DNA from: Prionace glauca | Taxonomy: Eukaryota > Chordata > Chondrichthyes > Carcharhiniformes > Carcharhinidae | Direction of reading: 5' to 3' | DNA length: 64,000 bases | Assembly: GCA_037974335.1 (NCBI GenBank) | Contig: CM075760.1 | Span: 18,446,960-18,510,959, forward strand | Shown here: positions 43,680-55,208 of the stretch, in pieces | Layout of the letters: each line of letters begins with the position of its first letter | Numbering within the stretch: position 1 is the first letter of the stretch | Made by a program: the position numbers and the translations under genes | Notes under the pieces: model-generated | Told to the model about the DNA's origin: nothing | Database searches by the model: none | Seen by the model: only the letters and a program-made list of their open reading frames with translations

Positions 43680-46589
43680 TCAGCTCCACCTTCCCACCCT
43701 CTCCCCATAACCCTTAATCCCTTCTCTTATCAAAAACCCATCAACCCGTTTCTTAAAAATATTTAGCGAGGCAGCCTCCACCACTTCAACGGGCAGAGAA
43801 TTCCAGAGATTCACCACCCTTTGAGTGAAGAAGTTCCTCCTCAACTCTGTTCTAAACCGCCCCCCCTTTATCTTGAGGCTGTGCCCCCTCGTCCTACTGT
43901 CTTTTCTGAGCGGGAACAGTCTCTCCACCTCTATCCTATCCATCCCATTCATCATCTTATACGTCTCAATGAGATCTCCCCTCATTCTTCTAAACTCTAA
44001 CGAGTACAAGCCTAGTTTATTCAGCCTCTCCTCATAGCTCAATCCCCTCAACTCCGGTATCAGCCGAGTAAACCTCCTCTGCACTCCCTCCAGGGCCAAA
44101 ACATCCTTGCGCAGGTGCGGCGCCCAAAACTGCACACAGTACTCCAGCTGCGGCCTCACCAATGCCCTATACAGCTGCAGCAAGACCTCCCTACTTTTAT
44201 ATTCAATCCCCTTCGCTATGAAGGCCAGCATCCCATTCGCCTTCCTGACCACCTGCTGCACCTGCAAGCTGGGTTTTTGCGACTCATGCACAAGGACCCC
44301 GAGGTCCCTCTGCACCGTCGCCTGCTGCAGTTTTTCGCCCCGTAAGTAATAGTCCTTCCTACCATTCCTCCTACCAAAGTGGACCACCTCACACTTGCCA
44401 ACATTAAATTCCATTTGCCATTTCCTGGCCCATTCGCCCAGCCTATCTAGATCCTTCTGCAGACTCTCCACACCCTCCGCACAATTTGCCTTTCCCCCAA
44501 TCTTGGTGTCATCAGCAAATTTCGACACCCTGCACTCGGTTCCCTCCTCCAGATCATCTATATAAATGGTAAATAGCTGAGGCCCCAGCACCGACCCCTG
44601 GGGCACCCCACTAGTCACCAACCGCCAATCCGAATAGCATCCATTGACCCCCACTCTCTGCCTCCTATTTGACAACCAATCCTCTATCCACGCTAACACC
44701 CTACCCCCAACTCCATGTCCCCTGACCTTCTGCAATAACCTCTTGTGAGGTACCTTGTCAAACGCCTTCTGAAAATCCAGAAAGACCACATCCACCGGCT
44801 CTCCTCCATCCACTGCCCTAGACACATCCTCATAGAACTCCAGTAAATTTGTCAGACACGACTTCCCTTTAATGAAACCGTGTTGCGTCCGTCCTATCAA
44901 GCAATTCCCCTCAAGATGCCTCGCTATTTCCTCCTTAATGACGGTTTCTAACATTTTACCTACCACAGACGTTAAACTAACCGGCCGAGAATTCCCCGCC
45001 TTTTGCCTGGCACCCTTCTTAAACAACGGCGTAACATTAGCCGTTTTCCAATCTTCCGGCACTTCCCCGGAATCCAGCGACGTCTGGAAAATAACCACCA
45101 AGGCATCCACTATCACCTCCGCCATTTCTTTCAGAACCCTCGGATGCATTCCATCCGGTCCTGGGGACTTGTCCACAATCAGCCCCTCCAGTCTGTCGAG
45201 CACCACCTCTCTAGTAACAGTAATGTCATTAAGACCCTCCATTCCGACCACCTTTCCATCGCTAACACCCGGCAAATTATTCACGTCCTCCTCCGTGAAG
45301 ACAGAAACAAAGAAGTTATTCAAGACCTTAGCCATATCCCTATCCCCTACCACTAGCTCCCCTTTCTCATCCTCTAAAGGACCAACGTTTACCCTAGCCA
45401 GCCTCTTCCTTTTTATATATTTATAAAAACTCTTGCTATCCTTTTTTATATTAAGTGCTAGCCCAGCCTCATAGCTTCTCCTACCCTCCTTTATCAATTT
45501 CTTTGTCAATCTTTGTTGACATTTAAACCTTTCCCAATCCTCTTCTCGCCCACTGCTCTTAGCTACTCTAAACTCCTCCGCTTTTAATTTAACACTTTCC
45601 TTCACCTCCTTCGTTATCCACGGCTTATTACCTCTCCTCCTACTGTCCTTTTTAACCATCGGAATAAATTTCTGCTGAGCACCAAGAAAGATCTCCTTAA
45701 AGATCCTCCACTGCTCCTCAGCAGACCTACCTTCCAACGCGTTCCCCCAGTCCACATTCGCCAATTCTTCTCTCATCCTACCATACTCCCCTCTATTCAA
45801 ACAAAGGATGCGTGTCTGGGAACCCACTTTCTCCTCCTCCATCTGCACCAGAAACTCCACCATACAATGATCACTCTCTCCAAGAGGATCCTTCACCGCA
45901 AGGTCCCTAATTCTACCCACCTCATTACATAGCACCAGATCCAAGATAGCTCGCTCCCTCGTCGGCTCCAACACACACTGTTCAAGGAAATTATCCCGGC
46001 AGCATTCCAAGAACTCCTCCTCGAGCCCACCTCGTCCAACATGGGTCGACCAATCAATATGCAGATTGAAATCTCCCATAACTACTGCCGTCCCATTCCT
46101 GCACGCTGCACTTATTTGCGCGTTAACAGCCCGCCCCACCTCCAGATCATTATTCGGGGGCCTATAGACGACACCCACTAGCGTCTTCCTCCCTTTTCTG
46201 TTCCTAATCTCCACCCACAACGATTCCACTTTCTGCTCCTTGGCTCCGATATCATCCCTTGCTACCACCTTGATACTATCCTTAATCAGCAGAGCTACGC
46301 CACCCCCTCTTTCCTCCTGCCTATCCTTCCTAAACACTTGATAACCCTGTACATTCATCTCCCAGTCCCTGTCACCTTGCAGCCACGTCTCTGTAATGGC
46401 CACCAGATCGTATCCATTTGTGTCGATCTGCGCCATCAGCTCATCCACTTTATTCCGAATGCTTCGTGCATTCAGATAAAGCGCTTTCATCCCAGCCTTC
46501 ACCTGGACCCTACTTGCCGTAACGCCACCAATTGGGACATCCTTTGCCTCTTCCCTGACCTGTACCCTATCCTTAACTTTAGACCTCAT
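43680..46589 (-). CDS. CR1 ORF2, second copy
   Basis: The frame is open for 969 codons from the ATG at 46589. It has the endonuclease blocks (LNARS, TETWL, GDFNLHIDW, SDH) and RT blocks including FADDTKIGG. Differences from the 15.2-18.1 kb copy include Gly/Ala in KKGA, and Tyr to Ser in the otherwise invariant NYRPVSLTS block (here NSRPVSLTS), which may weaken RT activity. ORF1 is truncated, so this copy would depend on another for that protein. Confidence 0.92.
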   Translation of the reverse strand: MRSKVKDRVQVREEAKDVPIGGVTASRVQVKAGMKALYLNARSIRNKVDELMAQIDTNGYDLVAITETWLQGDRDWEMNVQGYQVFRKDRQEERGGGVALLIKDSIKVVARDDIGAKEQKVESLWVEIRNRKGRKTLVGVVYRPPNNDLEVGRAVNAQISAACRNGTAVVMGDFNLHIDWSTHVGRGGLEEEFLECCRDNFLEQCVLEPTRERAILDLVLCNEVGRIRDLAVKDPLGESDHCMVEFLVQMEEEKVGSQTRILCLNRGEYGRMREELANVDWGNALEGRSAEEQWRIFKEIFLGAQQKFIPMVKKDSRRRGNKPWITKEVKESVKLKAEEFRVAKSSGREEDWERFKCQQRLTKKLIKEGRRSYEAGLALNIKKDSKSFYKYIKRKRLARVNVGPLEDEKGELVVGDRDMAKVLNNFFVSVFTEEDVNNLPGVSDGKVVGMEGLNDITVTREVVLDRLEGLIVDKSPGPDGMHPRVLKEMAEVIVDALVVIFQTSLDSGEVPEDWKTANVTPLFKKGARQKAGNSRPVSLTSVVGKMLETVIKEEIARHLEGNCLIGRTQHGFIKGKSCLTNLLEFYEDVSRAVDGGEPVDVVFLDFQKAFDKVPHKRLLQKVRGHGVGGRVLAWIEDWLSNRRQRVGVNGCYSDWRLVTSGVPQGSVLGPQLFTIYIDDLEEGTECRVSKFADDTKIGGKANCAEGVESLQKDLDRLGEWARKWQMEFNVGKCEVVHFGRRNGRKDYYLRGEKLQQATVQRDLGVLVHESQKPSLQVQQVVRKANGMLAFIAKGIEYKSREVLLQLYRALVRPQLEYCVQFWAPHLRKDVLALEGVQRRFTRLIPELRGLSYEERLNKLGLYSLEFRRMRGDLIETYKMMNGMDRIEVERLFPLRKDSRTRGHSLKIKGGRFRTELRRNFFTQRVVNLWNSLPVEVVEAASLNIFKKRVDGFLIREGIKGYGERVGRWS

Positions 46590-46624
46590 AGCGTCACCTA
46601 CCCTCGCACCCTCCCCCCCCCTAA

Positions 46625-46960
46625 TTAGTTTAAAGCCTTGTCCACAGTCCTCTTTACTCGATTCGCCAGCACTCTGGTCCCAGCATGATTCAGACCAACC
46701 CCATCCTGCCCGAACAGGTCCCACCTACCCCAATACTGGTGCCAATGCCCCATAAATTCGAACCCATTCCTCCCACACCAATCCCTGAGCCACCCATTTA
46801 CTTCCTTTATCCTATCAACCCTACACCCGTCTGCCCTCGGTTCAGGCAGTAGCCCAGAGATAACCACCTTGTCGGTTCTACATTTTAATTCCATTCCCAG
46901 CTTCTCATACTCCCTTCCCAGATCCTCAGTCCGCATTTTGCCTACGTCGCCGGCACCCAC
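46625..46960 (-). pseudogene. CR1 ORF1, 3' remnant
   Basis: 111 codons corresponding to the esterase-like C-terminus (GAGDVGK to KRTVDKALN). It lacks the catalytic GDS block and N-terminal zinc motif because of 5' truncation. Confidence 0.85.
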
Positions 46961-47049
46961 ATGTACTACAACGACTGGGTTCTCACCCTCCCACTCCAGA
47001 TTCCTCTGCAGCCCAGCTGCGACATCCTGTACCCGAGCACCAGCTGCAA

Positions 47050-47625
47050 TGACTTTATGTATATAATGTAGCTACAGAAATATATTACAAAGTTAGAAAT
47101 AATAAGAAATGGAAAGGGGGAAGAAAAGAAAGTGTTTTACTCACAGATGTTGGCCTCTTTTCGGTGAAGTAAATCTACATTCCCTGACCGTAAATGTCGG
47201 CCTCTTTTAAGGTCAAACCAAATAAACAAACTCAAATTACATTGGGACAAAGTAAAAGGGGCCAAAAAAAGGGAACAGGCAGAACAAAATCAAAGTGCAA
47301 AGGAGACTTAAAAACATCAAATTATAGTGTGATTATGAGGGTCAATAATGCACCCCAGCCCCTGCGGTGCCCAACGAGCGCGAAGGCTTCAACTGCGCCT
47401 GTGGACACCGCATGCTCCCTCTCCAGGGACACCTGGCCGCGAACATAGCCGCGGTAGAGGGGCAGACAGTCAGGATGGACGGCCCCCTCCATCGCCCACC
47501 GGAAATGTTGGAGACAGGAGCAAGTTTTTGGTTTTCTGATACTCAATCTTCATTCACACAAAGCCCGCGCTCCCATTGGCTGGAGGAGCAACGTTCTTCC
47601 GGTCCTCCAGCTCCTTCCATTGGTC
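47050..47625 (+). promoter_or_regulatory. Promoter region of gene 4, left part
   Basis: GTGTTTTACTCACAGATGTT and the CAATCTTCATTCACACAAAG, GCCCGCGCTCCCATTGGCTG and TTCCATTGGTCAAC blocks match the promoter at 36.06 kb. A GC-rich insert of unknown origin occupies about 47341-47520. The promoter is then cut by a CR1 and resumes at 48940. Confidence 0.65.
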
Positions 47626-47629
47626 AACA

Positions 47630-48939
47630 GGACGCAACACGGTTTCATTAAAGGGAAGTCGTGTCTGACAAATTTACTGGAGTTCTATGAGGATGTGTCT
47701 AGGGCAGTGGATGGAGGAGAGCCGGTGGATGTGGTCTTTCTGGATTTTCAGAAGGCGTTTGACAAGGTACCTCACAAGAGGTTATTGCAGAAGGTCAGGG
47801 GACATGGAGTTGGGGGTAGGGTGTTAGCGTGGATAGAGGATTGGTTGTCAAATAGGAGGCAGAGAGTGGGGGTCAATGGATGCTATTCGGATTGGCGGTT
47901 GGTGACTAGTGGGGTGCCCCAGGGGTCGGTGCTGGGGCCTCAGCTATTTACCATTTATATAGATGATCTGGAGGAGGGAACCGAGTTTCAGGGTGTCGAA
48001 ATTTGCTGATGACACCAAGATTGGGGGAAAGGCAAATTGTGCGGAGGGTGTGGAGAGTCTGCAGAAGGATCTAGATAGGCTGGGCGAATGGGCCAGGAAA
48101 TGGCAAATGGAATTTAATGTTGGCAAGTGTGAGGTGGTCCACTTTGGTAGGAGGAATGGTAGGAAGGACTATTACTTACGGGGCGAAAAACTGCAGCAGG
48201 CGACGGTGCAGAGGGACCTCGGGGTCCTTGTGCATGAGTCGCAAAAACCCAGCTTGCAGGTGCAGCAGGTGGTCAGGAAGGCGAATGGGATGCTGGCCTT
48301 CATAGCGAAGGGGATTGAATATAAAAGTAGGGAGGTCTTGCTGCAGCTGTATAGGGCATTGGTGAGGCCGCAGCTGGAGTACTGTGTGCAGTTTTGGGCG
48401 CCGCACCTGCGCAAGGATATTTTGGCCCTGGAGGGAGTGCAGAGGAGGTTTACTCGGCTGATACCGGAGTTGAGGGGATTGAGCTATGAGGAGAGGCTGA
48501 ATAAACTAGGCTTGTACTCGTTAGAGTTTAGAAGAATGAGGGGAGATCTCATTGAGACGTATAAGATGATGAATGGGATGGATAGGATAGAGGTGGAGAG
48601 ACTGTTCCCGCTCAAAAAAGACAGTAGGACTAGAGGACACAGCCTCAAGATAAAGGGGGGGCGGTTTAGAACAGAGTTGAGGAGGAACTTCTTCACTCAA
48701 AGGGTGGTGAATCTCTGGAATTCTCTGCCCGTTGAAGTGGTGGAGGCTGCCTCGCTAAATATTTTTAAGAAACGGGTTGATGGGTTTTTGATAAGAGAAG
48801 GGATTAAGGGTTATGGGGAGAGGGCGGGAAGGTGGAGCTGAGTCACGACAGATCAGCCATGATATTATTGAATGGCGGGGCAGGCTCGAAGGGCCAGATG
48901 GCCTACTCCTGCTCCTATTTCTTATGTTCTTATGTTCTT
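47630..48939 (+). mobile_element. CR1 insertion in a zinc-finger promoter
   Basis: 5'-truncated plus-strand copy starting GGACGCAACACGG and ending in TTATGTTCTTA. AACA at 47626-47629 recurs at 48940-48943. The paralogous promoter at about 36205-36235 shows the uninterrupted order (CATTGGGCAACACCTCAGCG). ORF2 pieces (47620-48009 and 47963-48841) are split by a one-base insertion near 47988 (GAGTTTCAGGG against GAGTGCAGGG). Confidence 0.93.
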
Positions 48940-49379
48940 AACATCTCAGCATGAAGGTCAGAGAGGGAGGGCACAGTGCCGCACCTGCGCAGCTTCCTCT
49001 TCTCCTTGGACATGCGCAGTCCCTGGTCGTAGAGGGGGGGGAGACCACCAAGCGGCTTCTCGCTCTGGGCGGAGACCGCCAGACGCTAGTCTGGAAACCT
49101 TGGCTCGAAGAGGGGGAGGGGAACAATGGGTGGGGGCGGGGCTCCCGTGTCCGCACCGGGCCTGCGCACTGGAAACCTGTGACGTCACTGCGGAGCCGAA
49201 TAATTTCTATTGGCTGATTCAGGCAGGGCTCCATTGTGACGTCACAATGCAGAAGTTGTCCAATGAGCTTCAGAGTGAAACTTCCTCCTCTGGGCAACAT
49301 CTGGGAGGAAATCAATGTCTCCCCCTTTCCATTTCTTTCCTCATTCTGGGGGAAATTGGGAACTTGCAGCAACTGGAGA
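48940..49379 (+). promoter_or_regulatory. Promoter of gene 4, right part, with untranslated exon 1
   Basis: TTGGACATGCGCAGTCC (NRF1-like, about 49005), GGGGGCGGGGCTCCC (about 49131), GTGACGTCACTGCGGAGC (CRE, about 49177), TCTATTGGCTGATTC (CCAAT) and TGTGACGTCACAATG (second CRE, about 49234). A conserved exon end (GCAACTGGAGA) is followed by GTAAGG at 49380. Compared with the 36 kb copy it carries an extra full CRE. Confidence 0.72.
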
Positions 49380-49981
49380 GTAAGGAAGTGAGTGCAGTCG
49401 GTTTCTTCCACACATTATTTGTCCACTAATGTAGACATATATCTGTCTGGCAGCTTGCATGCAAACTTTCAGCTCTCTGTGTCCAGGACAGGAAGCAGTG
49501 AGCATGGATCTGTCAATCAACCTCAAACAGCACCTTCAGGAGAATTGGGAGGGTGAATATTAGATACAGCAGAGTGAGAATGAAGGGAGAGTGTGTGGGA
49601 TGGGGATTCACAGCTTTAGGGGAATGAGAGAGGACAGAATGTTCCATAGAAACTAGAATTGTCTGTTCTGAATTTCTACCCTGTACTGACATTGATGACA
49701 TTTGTATATTCCTTTTGCAGAATATCAGAAAGTGAAGATTTAAAGAAGAATATCAAACCAAACTTGACTTCAAGATCTAACACAGTCACTCAATTAATTG
49801 GGACCTGAATATTTGAATCTAGAATGGAAATGTGTTTCTCTGCTTTGTCTGCTTCAGGAGATTTTAAATAGTGTGACTGGAAAAGCACTGAGACACACAG
49901 ATACTGAAACATGCATACACCTGACTGACTGTGGAAAGAACTTTAACAGTTAGACATGCTGAAAATACATTGCAGCAGAGA

Positions 49982-50099
49982 GATCACATCCATGTAATGT
50001 GACTGAACTGATTGTCAAACCTGGACAGTCACAAGTACAAGATCACATCCATGTAATGTGACTGAACTGATTGTCAAACCTGGACAGTCACAAGTACAC
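49982..50099 (+). repeat. 59-bp tandem duplication upstream of gene 4
   Basis: GATCACATCCATGTAATGTG begins at 49982 and again at 50041. The two 59-base copies appear identical. It lies in the exon 5' of the ATG. Confidence 0.92.
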
Positions 50100-50106
50100 C
50101 CGCACT

Positions 50107-51031
50107 ATGGAAAAACTGTGGAAATGTGAGGACTGTGGGAAAGGATTCAGGTACCCATCTGCACTGGAAACTCATCGACGCAGTCACACTGGAGAGAGAC
50201 CATTCACCTGCTGTGTATGTGGGAAGAGATTTACTCAGTTATCCCATTTACAAACACATCAGAGAGTTCACACTGGAGAGAGGCCATTCACCTGCTCTGT
50301 GTGTGGGAAAGGATTCAGTCAGTTATTCAACCTGCTGAAACACAAAGTCACTCACACTAATGAGAGACCCTTTAAATGCTCTGACTGTGGGAGTGGTTTC
50401 AAATGCTCTGGAGATCTGGTGTCCCACCAGCATTCACACTGAGGAGAGACCGTTCAGCTGCTCTCACTGCACAAAGTCATTTAGAACATCATACAACCTG
50501 CGAGTACCCCAGCAAATTCATACTGGGGAGAGGCCATTCACCTGCTCTGTGTGTGAGAAAGGATTCTTCCGGTTAAACAATCTGCTGACCCACCAGCGCA
50601 TTCACACCGGGGAGAGGCCATTCACCTGCTCTGACTGTGGGAAAGAATTCACTCGATTGAACAATCTGTTGGCGCACCTACGGGTTCACACCAGAGAGAA
50701 ACCGTACACCTGCTCTATGTGTGGGAAGGGATTCACTCAGTTGCCCAACCTGTTGAGCCACAAGGTCACTCATACCCAGGAAAGACCCTTTAAATGCTCT
50801 GACTGTGGGAGTGGCTTCAAAAGCTCTCGGGAACTGATGGTCCACCAACCCATTCACACTGACGAGAGACCATTTCCCTGCTCTCTCTGCTCAAAGAGGT
50901 TTCGGAGATCATCCGCACAGCAGAGACACCAGTGAGTTCACACTGGGGAGAGACCGTTCACCTGCTCTGTGTGTGCGAAGAGATTCAATCGGTCATCCAA
51001 CCTGCAGAGATACCAGCGAGTTCACAAGTGA
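50107..51031 (+). pseudogene. Poly-C2H2 zinc-finger gene 4, broken
   Basis: The exon likely starts at 49721 after TTCCTTTTGCAG. The ATG at 50107 opens MEKLWKCEDCG. Eleven finger units are recognisable. After finger 4 a two-base loss (CACCAGCATTC for CACCAGCGCATTC) moves the array to another frame. Finger 10 then ends in CACCAGTGA, a CGA-to-TGA stop, so finger 11 lies beyond it. Finger 5 has Pro and finger 11 has Tyr at a zinc His position. At most a four-finger product is made from the first frame. The promoter also carries a CR1 insertion. Close relative of gene 3. Confidence 0.88.
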
Positions 51032-51099
51032 TTCCAGGTGTTGGATTCTGCTGTTGGTGAAGTGAGAGGGTCAGAGTGTTTCTTTCTGCTGGTCTGGCC

Positions 51100-51260
51100 A
51101 GTCTCACAACTTTGCTTCCAGTGGGCTGATGCTCTTTGAGTCAGGGAGAGTACATTTCTACTGAAATGACCCACAAAAGCTGATGAAGGACATTTGTTTT
51201 ATCCTGGATGATAAATAGTACTTTTCCAACCACTACAGGTAGATCTGAAATAAACACAGA
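51100..51260 (+). other. Conserved 3' UTR of gene 4
   Basis: AGTCTCACAACTTTGCTTCC to GACCACTACAGG-like sequence, also found without a gene at 21730-21905. Confidence 0.6.
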
Positions 51261-52600
51261 ATGAACTGGAAAAAAGCAACAGTTTTGGCAGCATCTGCGG
51301 AGAGATAAACAGAATTAATGTTTAACTCTACTTCAGAACTAAAGCAAGGGAGAAATGTGATGGATTTGATGCTGCTGAGAAAGGGGAGAGGGTCATATAG
51401 ATGGACAAGGAATGACTACAACAATGATTTTTGACTTCCATGATGACAGTATTAGTTTTTGAAAGCAATGGTGACCGTGAATTAAGCATGCTGGGATTTT
51501 CGGTCAATTTATAATTAAAAACAGATGAAGGCTGCAGAGTTACTGTGAGTGATGACCTGGTCTGGGAACTGTGAGCTAAAGCTTCCTGTGTTGCCCAAAT
51601 ATGGGAATTTGTTTACTTTGAGGTAGTCATGATGGCCCTGAGTTTTATGGAGGTGATGTGAGTTACATGCCATCTGAACCAAACAGAATGGAATCATTTA
51701 CAAGTAATGTCATTGGCTGCGTATGCCATCAGTTTCCAGTTACAGCATTGGCTGGGTGCCAGAGTATTGTCTGGTAAGTTGAAACATTTTGTAGATAAAA
51801 GATATGTGCAGTGCTTTGTCTGCAGTGATAACTCTAGAGATCAACCATGACAAAAAGAACACTGGCCCTAAAGAACATCATCAGATACCAAAAGGACAGA
51901 TTTTACATTGAGAACAGACTTCATTCTAACTGGGTAGTGTCTATTTTCAGTTAAATAATTAGAGTTAATGTTCAATGAGAGTGAAAGTGATGAGAGTGAA
52001 AGTGTTGCAACCGTTTTAAGTTTGAATTGGTATTGAAAGTGTTCAATAAAGGAAGATTGTTAAGAGAATTAAGAGTTCTTGTTGTCACATTAAACTGGAA
52101 TGCTTGAAAGAGTTTGAATTAGTCACCGATAATCGTCAGGTAGAACACAAGGAAAAGTCAGGGATTGGTCAGTGTATGGGTGAGATCAAATAGCAAAAAT
52201 GCCAACAGGGCAAAGGGAGAGGTAGTGGTTGTACAAAAGAAACAAATGATCTGGTTAAATGTTAATGACAGAATAAAGGACAGCTCTGTTTGGAAGCCAA
52301 AAAAACATGAAAACAAAATGCAGACGAGAACTCAGCAAAAAAAAACAAGTCAAAATTGGAGAGAGTTCAGGATGTGAAGTTGTTGAACTCAGTGTTGAGT
52401 CCAGAAGGCTATAAATTGCCTCCAGGGAAGATGAGGGGCTGTTTGTCCAGCTTGTGTTGGGTTTCTCCGGAACATTGCAGCAGGCCGAGGACAGAAATGT
52501 GAACGTGAGAGCAAGGTGGGGAATTCTAATGGCAAGCGGAAGGTCAGGGTCATGCTTGCGGACTGAGCAGAGGGTGTTCCACAAAGAGGGCAGGGAACAG
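51235..52600 (-). mobile_element. Penelope-like element remnant, second family
   Basis: The reverse strand at about 52580-52370 reads, in one frame, SGETQHKLDKQPLIF and later SGLNTEFNNF, resembling the C-terminal GIY-YIG endonuclease region of Penelope-like elements. A frequent tail (TCTCCGCAGATGCTGCC, about 51290) ends it near 51240. It is heavily degraded and the family call is inference. Confidence 0.4.
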
Positions 52601-52799
52601 GCTACAGATAAATTAAAGAGAAATCGTTTGTGTCCAGAACATTGTGAACATCCTTTTACTCTGGTTGTCTTTGATCCTCAAGTTATGTTCTGCTTTTTAA
52701 AAACATGTTCTGTTTCATTAATGAACTTTTATCAGTAAAGCTATTTGACTTTTCTGGTCTTTTCCTGATGAGATTGATGCAGTTTAGGGAAAGTGGGTG

Positions 52800-54090
52800 A
52801 GAGGGGTTGGCAGGCTCTTTAACAGAAAGTGACTCCCTCTCATTGGCAAAGGAGCGAGAGGGGGAGATGAGATTTTATTTTTGACACAGTGATGTTCGAA
52901 AATGGGGGTCAGGGAGTCAATTAACCCTTTCTCCCCTTTTCCCAAACTCTGAAATGATTCCCAGTGATAACCCTTGTTAGTGACAGTGGTTAGATTTTAT
53001 TCAGTATCAATAAGAGTTGACACAGTCTAATGTCTGAGCAGTGGTATCAAAGTGCAGCAGCATTACCATTACACTCTGGGTAGAAGCACCATCTCCATGG
53101 AAATGCTCCCTGCTCTGCCACAGATGCCATGGCACCAGGCAATGCAAAATGTAAAACTCCGACAAATCTCTGTGCTCAGGGAATCCCTTCCTGTACTTTT
53201 TTACATCACAAAGTCTATGGAAACTGATCTAAACCTATCATTACCCAGCTAATATTTGAACAGACCAATTACAAAACCTGTCATTGAACCATCTGTAGCT
53301 GCACAAGCCACGTCAACTTCTTAAACAATTGTCTTCCCCACGCTCTGTCCCTGATACAGGGAGTCAGCATTCCCGTGCCAAGCAGTGAAAACATGGTGGC
53401 CTTGACACCCAGGTGTCATCTAGGATTCAAGGCACTTTTGTTTTCTCTGTCCTCGGGGACCTGTTTATCTCCCTGGTTCCACACAGCAAGTTCTCAGCTC
53501 TGCCAGATTTCTGCTGAAGTTTTGTCTCTTTTACACCTTCCGGATCAATAAAACATTTGGTCAGTGAAGACCCAAACCACAATTTCCACAGTTAACAGGT
53601 GACACCTGTTAACCATCCTTACCCAGAGCGTAATCACAACAGGAATAAAAACAGGAGAAGTGTAACAATCACATTCAAAATCAAGGCACAGCCAGTCAGA
53701 GAATTTCATTTAATGTTCACTAATTAGCAAGTAAACCTGAAATCCAGGGTCCCCCAGGATTCTTACGGTTCACACCTTGAGGGGGAGGAGAACTCTCTCT
53801 GACCCCTCACTCAATTTCACTCTGTTATTTTCCAGTTCTGTTCTGGCCCCGCTTGGGGTAACATCTACTCAATCTTCTCCTGAAGGAGCGCTGTGAGTTC
53901 TAGGTACATAAGGACAGATGTTTCAAGCAACAGATCAAGTATGGATGTAAAAGATTCTCCAGCTCTCTCTCTATCCAATTTGTGGACAGCTCTTAACAGT
54001 ATTATTTCTCCCAACCCCTTAATTGTCCCAATCTATATTATCCATTTTACTTTAATTTTCCTCATTTTATGAGCATGTGCTTTGCGTTTA
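52800..54090. other. No gene recognised
   Basis: Intergenic sequence with no open frame above 66 codons and no repeat I recognise. Confidence 0.4.
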
Positions 54091-54099
54091 ATTGAATCC

Positions 54100-55200
54100 T
54101 GATTGTTTTGAACTCAGTTTCTCTCTGGAGTGTGTGTCAGTGCCTTGATGGTGTCACAATGTTGTCTCAATCCCCTGGCCACATTAATCATTTCATCCCC
54201 TGCTGTGTCTCAAGTAGCTGTGTGTGTTTGAGACCCGCTCTTCACTCCATCTCACCATGAATTTAGGCTTGCTATTTTTCACATGTAACAAATCAGACCT
54301 GCACACTCACTCCCGTATCCCAATGAACTGATCAAAGTATGACTGTCTTTCTTATCTCCTCCTGTTATGGTGCTGATATTTCATGTAGTGGCCAAGCTTT
54401 CAAGTGTTGATTTCTTTAAAACAAAGTTGCTGGATAAGGATGTAAATATCTCCCAAAGGAAGCGATCAACTTACTCATCACATCGACACATTCCAGACTT
54501 TCACTAGAATGTAGGTGGACACCAGATTGATATATTCCATTCAACCACATCCAAGGGCAGTTATTTCAATTCCCTTATTGTCCTGTTGTGATGTATTTCT
54601 TCCAACTAATCACAGGAGACCCAGGGACAGGTTACAATAGTTTATTCATGATTCACACCTGGAGGGAACTACCCCCGAGAAAGCTCTGGAAGAGCACCCT
54701 CCTGTGATACAACTCAAAGTCACAGCTCTGACACAGCTCTCTAATAATCAGTGATATCACCCAAATACAACTCTCAGCACCAAGTCACAGATACAGACAG
54801 CTGACACAGTTATTCAATGCCATGAGAAATGCAACAGTTGTGAGGAAGAATATTTTGATGCAGCGAATGGTAATAACCTGGAACTCACTGCCTAGGAGGG
54901 TGGAGGAAGTGGAGACAATAAACAATTATAAGGGAAATTGGATGGGCATTTGGGGGTGTTTCAAACAGAAATGCTAACTAAATATCTGTGAACTTCCTAA
55001 CATCTTGTTACTCTGTGATTCTTGTGAAATTTGAAACCAGTTATTCACAAGACTTAAAGAGAATCAGCCCACTGGAGGCTGAAACCGGCCAGTCCAACAG
55101 AAAGAAACCCTCTGACCCTCCCCATTGATCAGCTGTGAGAATGAACAAAATACAGTTCTGGATGTAATTGAGAGCAGAAGCAATAACAACAGAATCTAAC
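54100..55200 (-). repeat. 3' flank of gene 5, part of the duplicated unit
   Basis: Shares with 61480-62500 (gene 6) and, in reverse, with 38380-39130 (gene 2) an ordered set of blocks: CACCATGAATTTAGGCTTG, TTCATGTAGTGGCCA, CCAGATTGATATATTCCATT, and an old plus-strand CR1 piece (54815-54995, AGGAAGAATATTTTGATGCA). This marks a common ancestral unit. Confidence 0.75.
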
Positions 55201-55208
55201 CCCTGGAA

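Larger units (their letters stand above)
43577..47042 (-). mobile_element. CR1 LINE, 5'-truncated in ORF1
   Basis: Second long copy: complete ORF2, the last third of ORF1 (46960-46625) and a 3' end in AACATAAGAA repeats. The 5' break falls at CCGAGCACCAG. It has inserted next to the upstream flank of the promoter at 47.1 kb. At the protein level it is about 99% identical to the 15-19 kb copy (ten replacements counted by eye). Confidence 0.93.
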
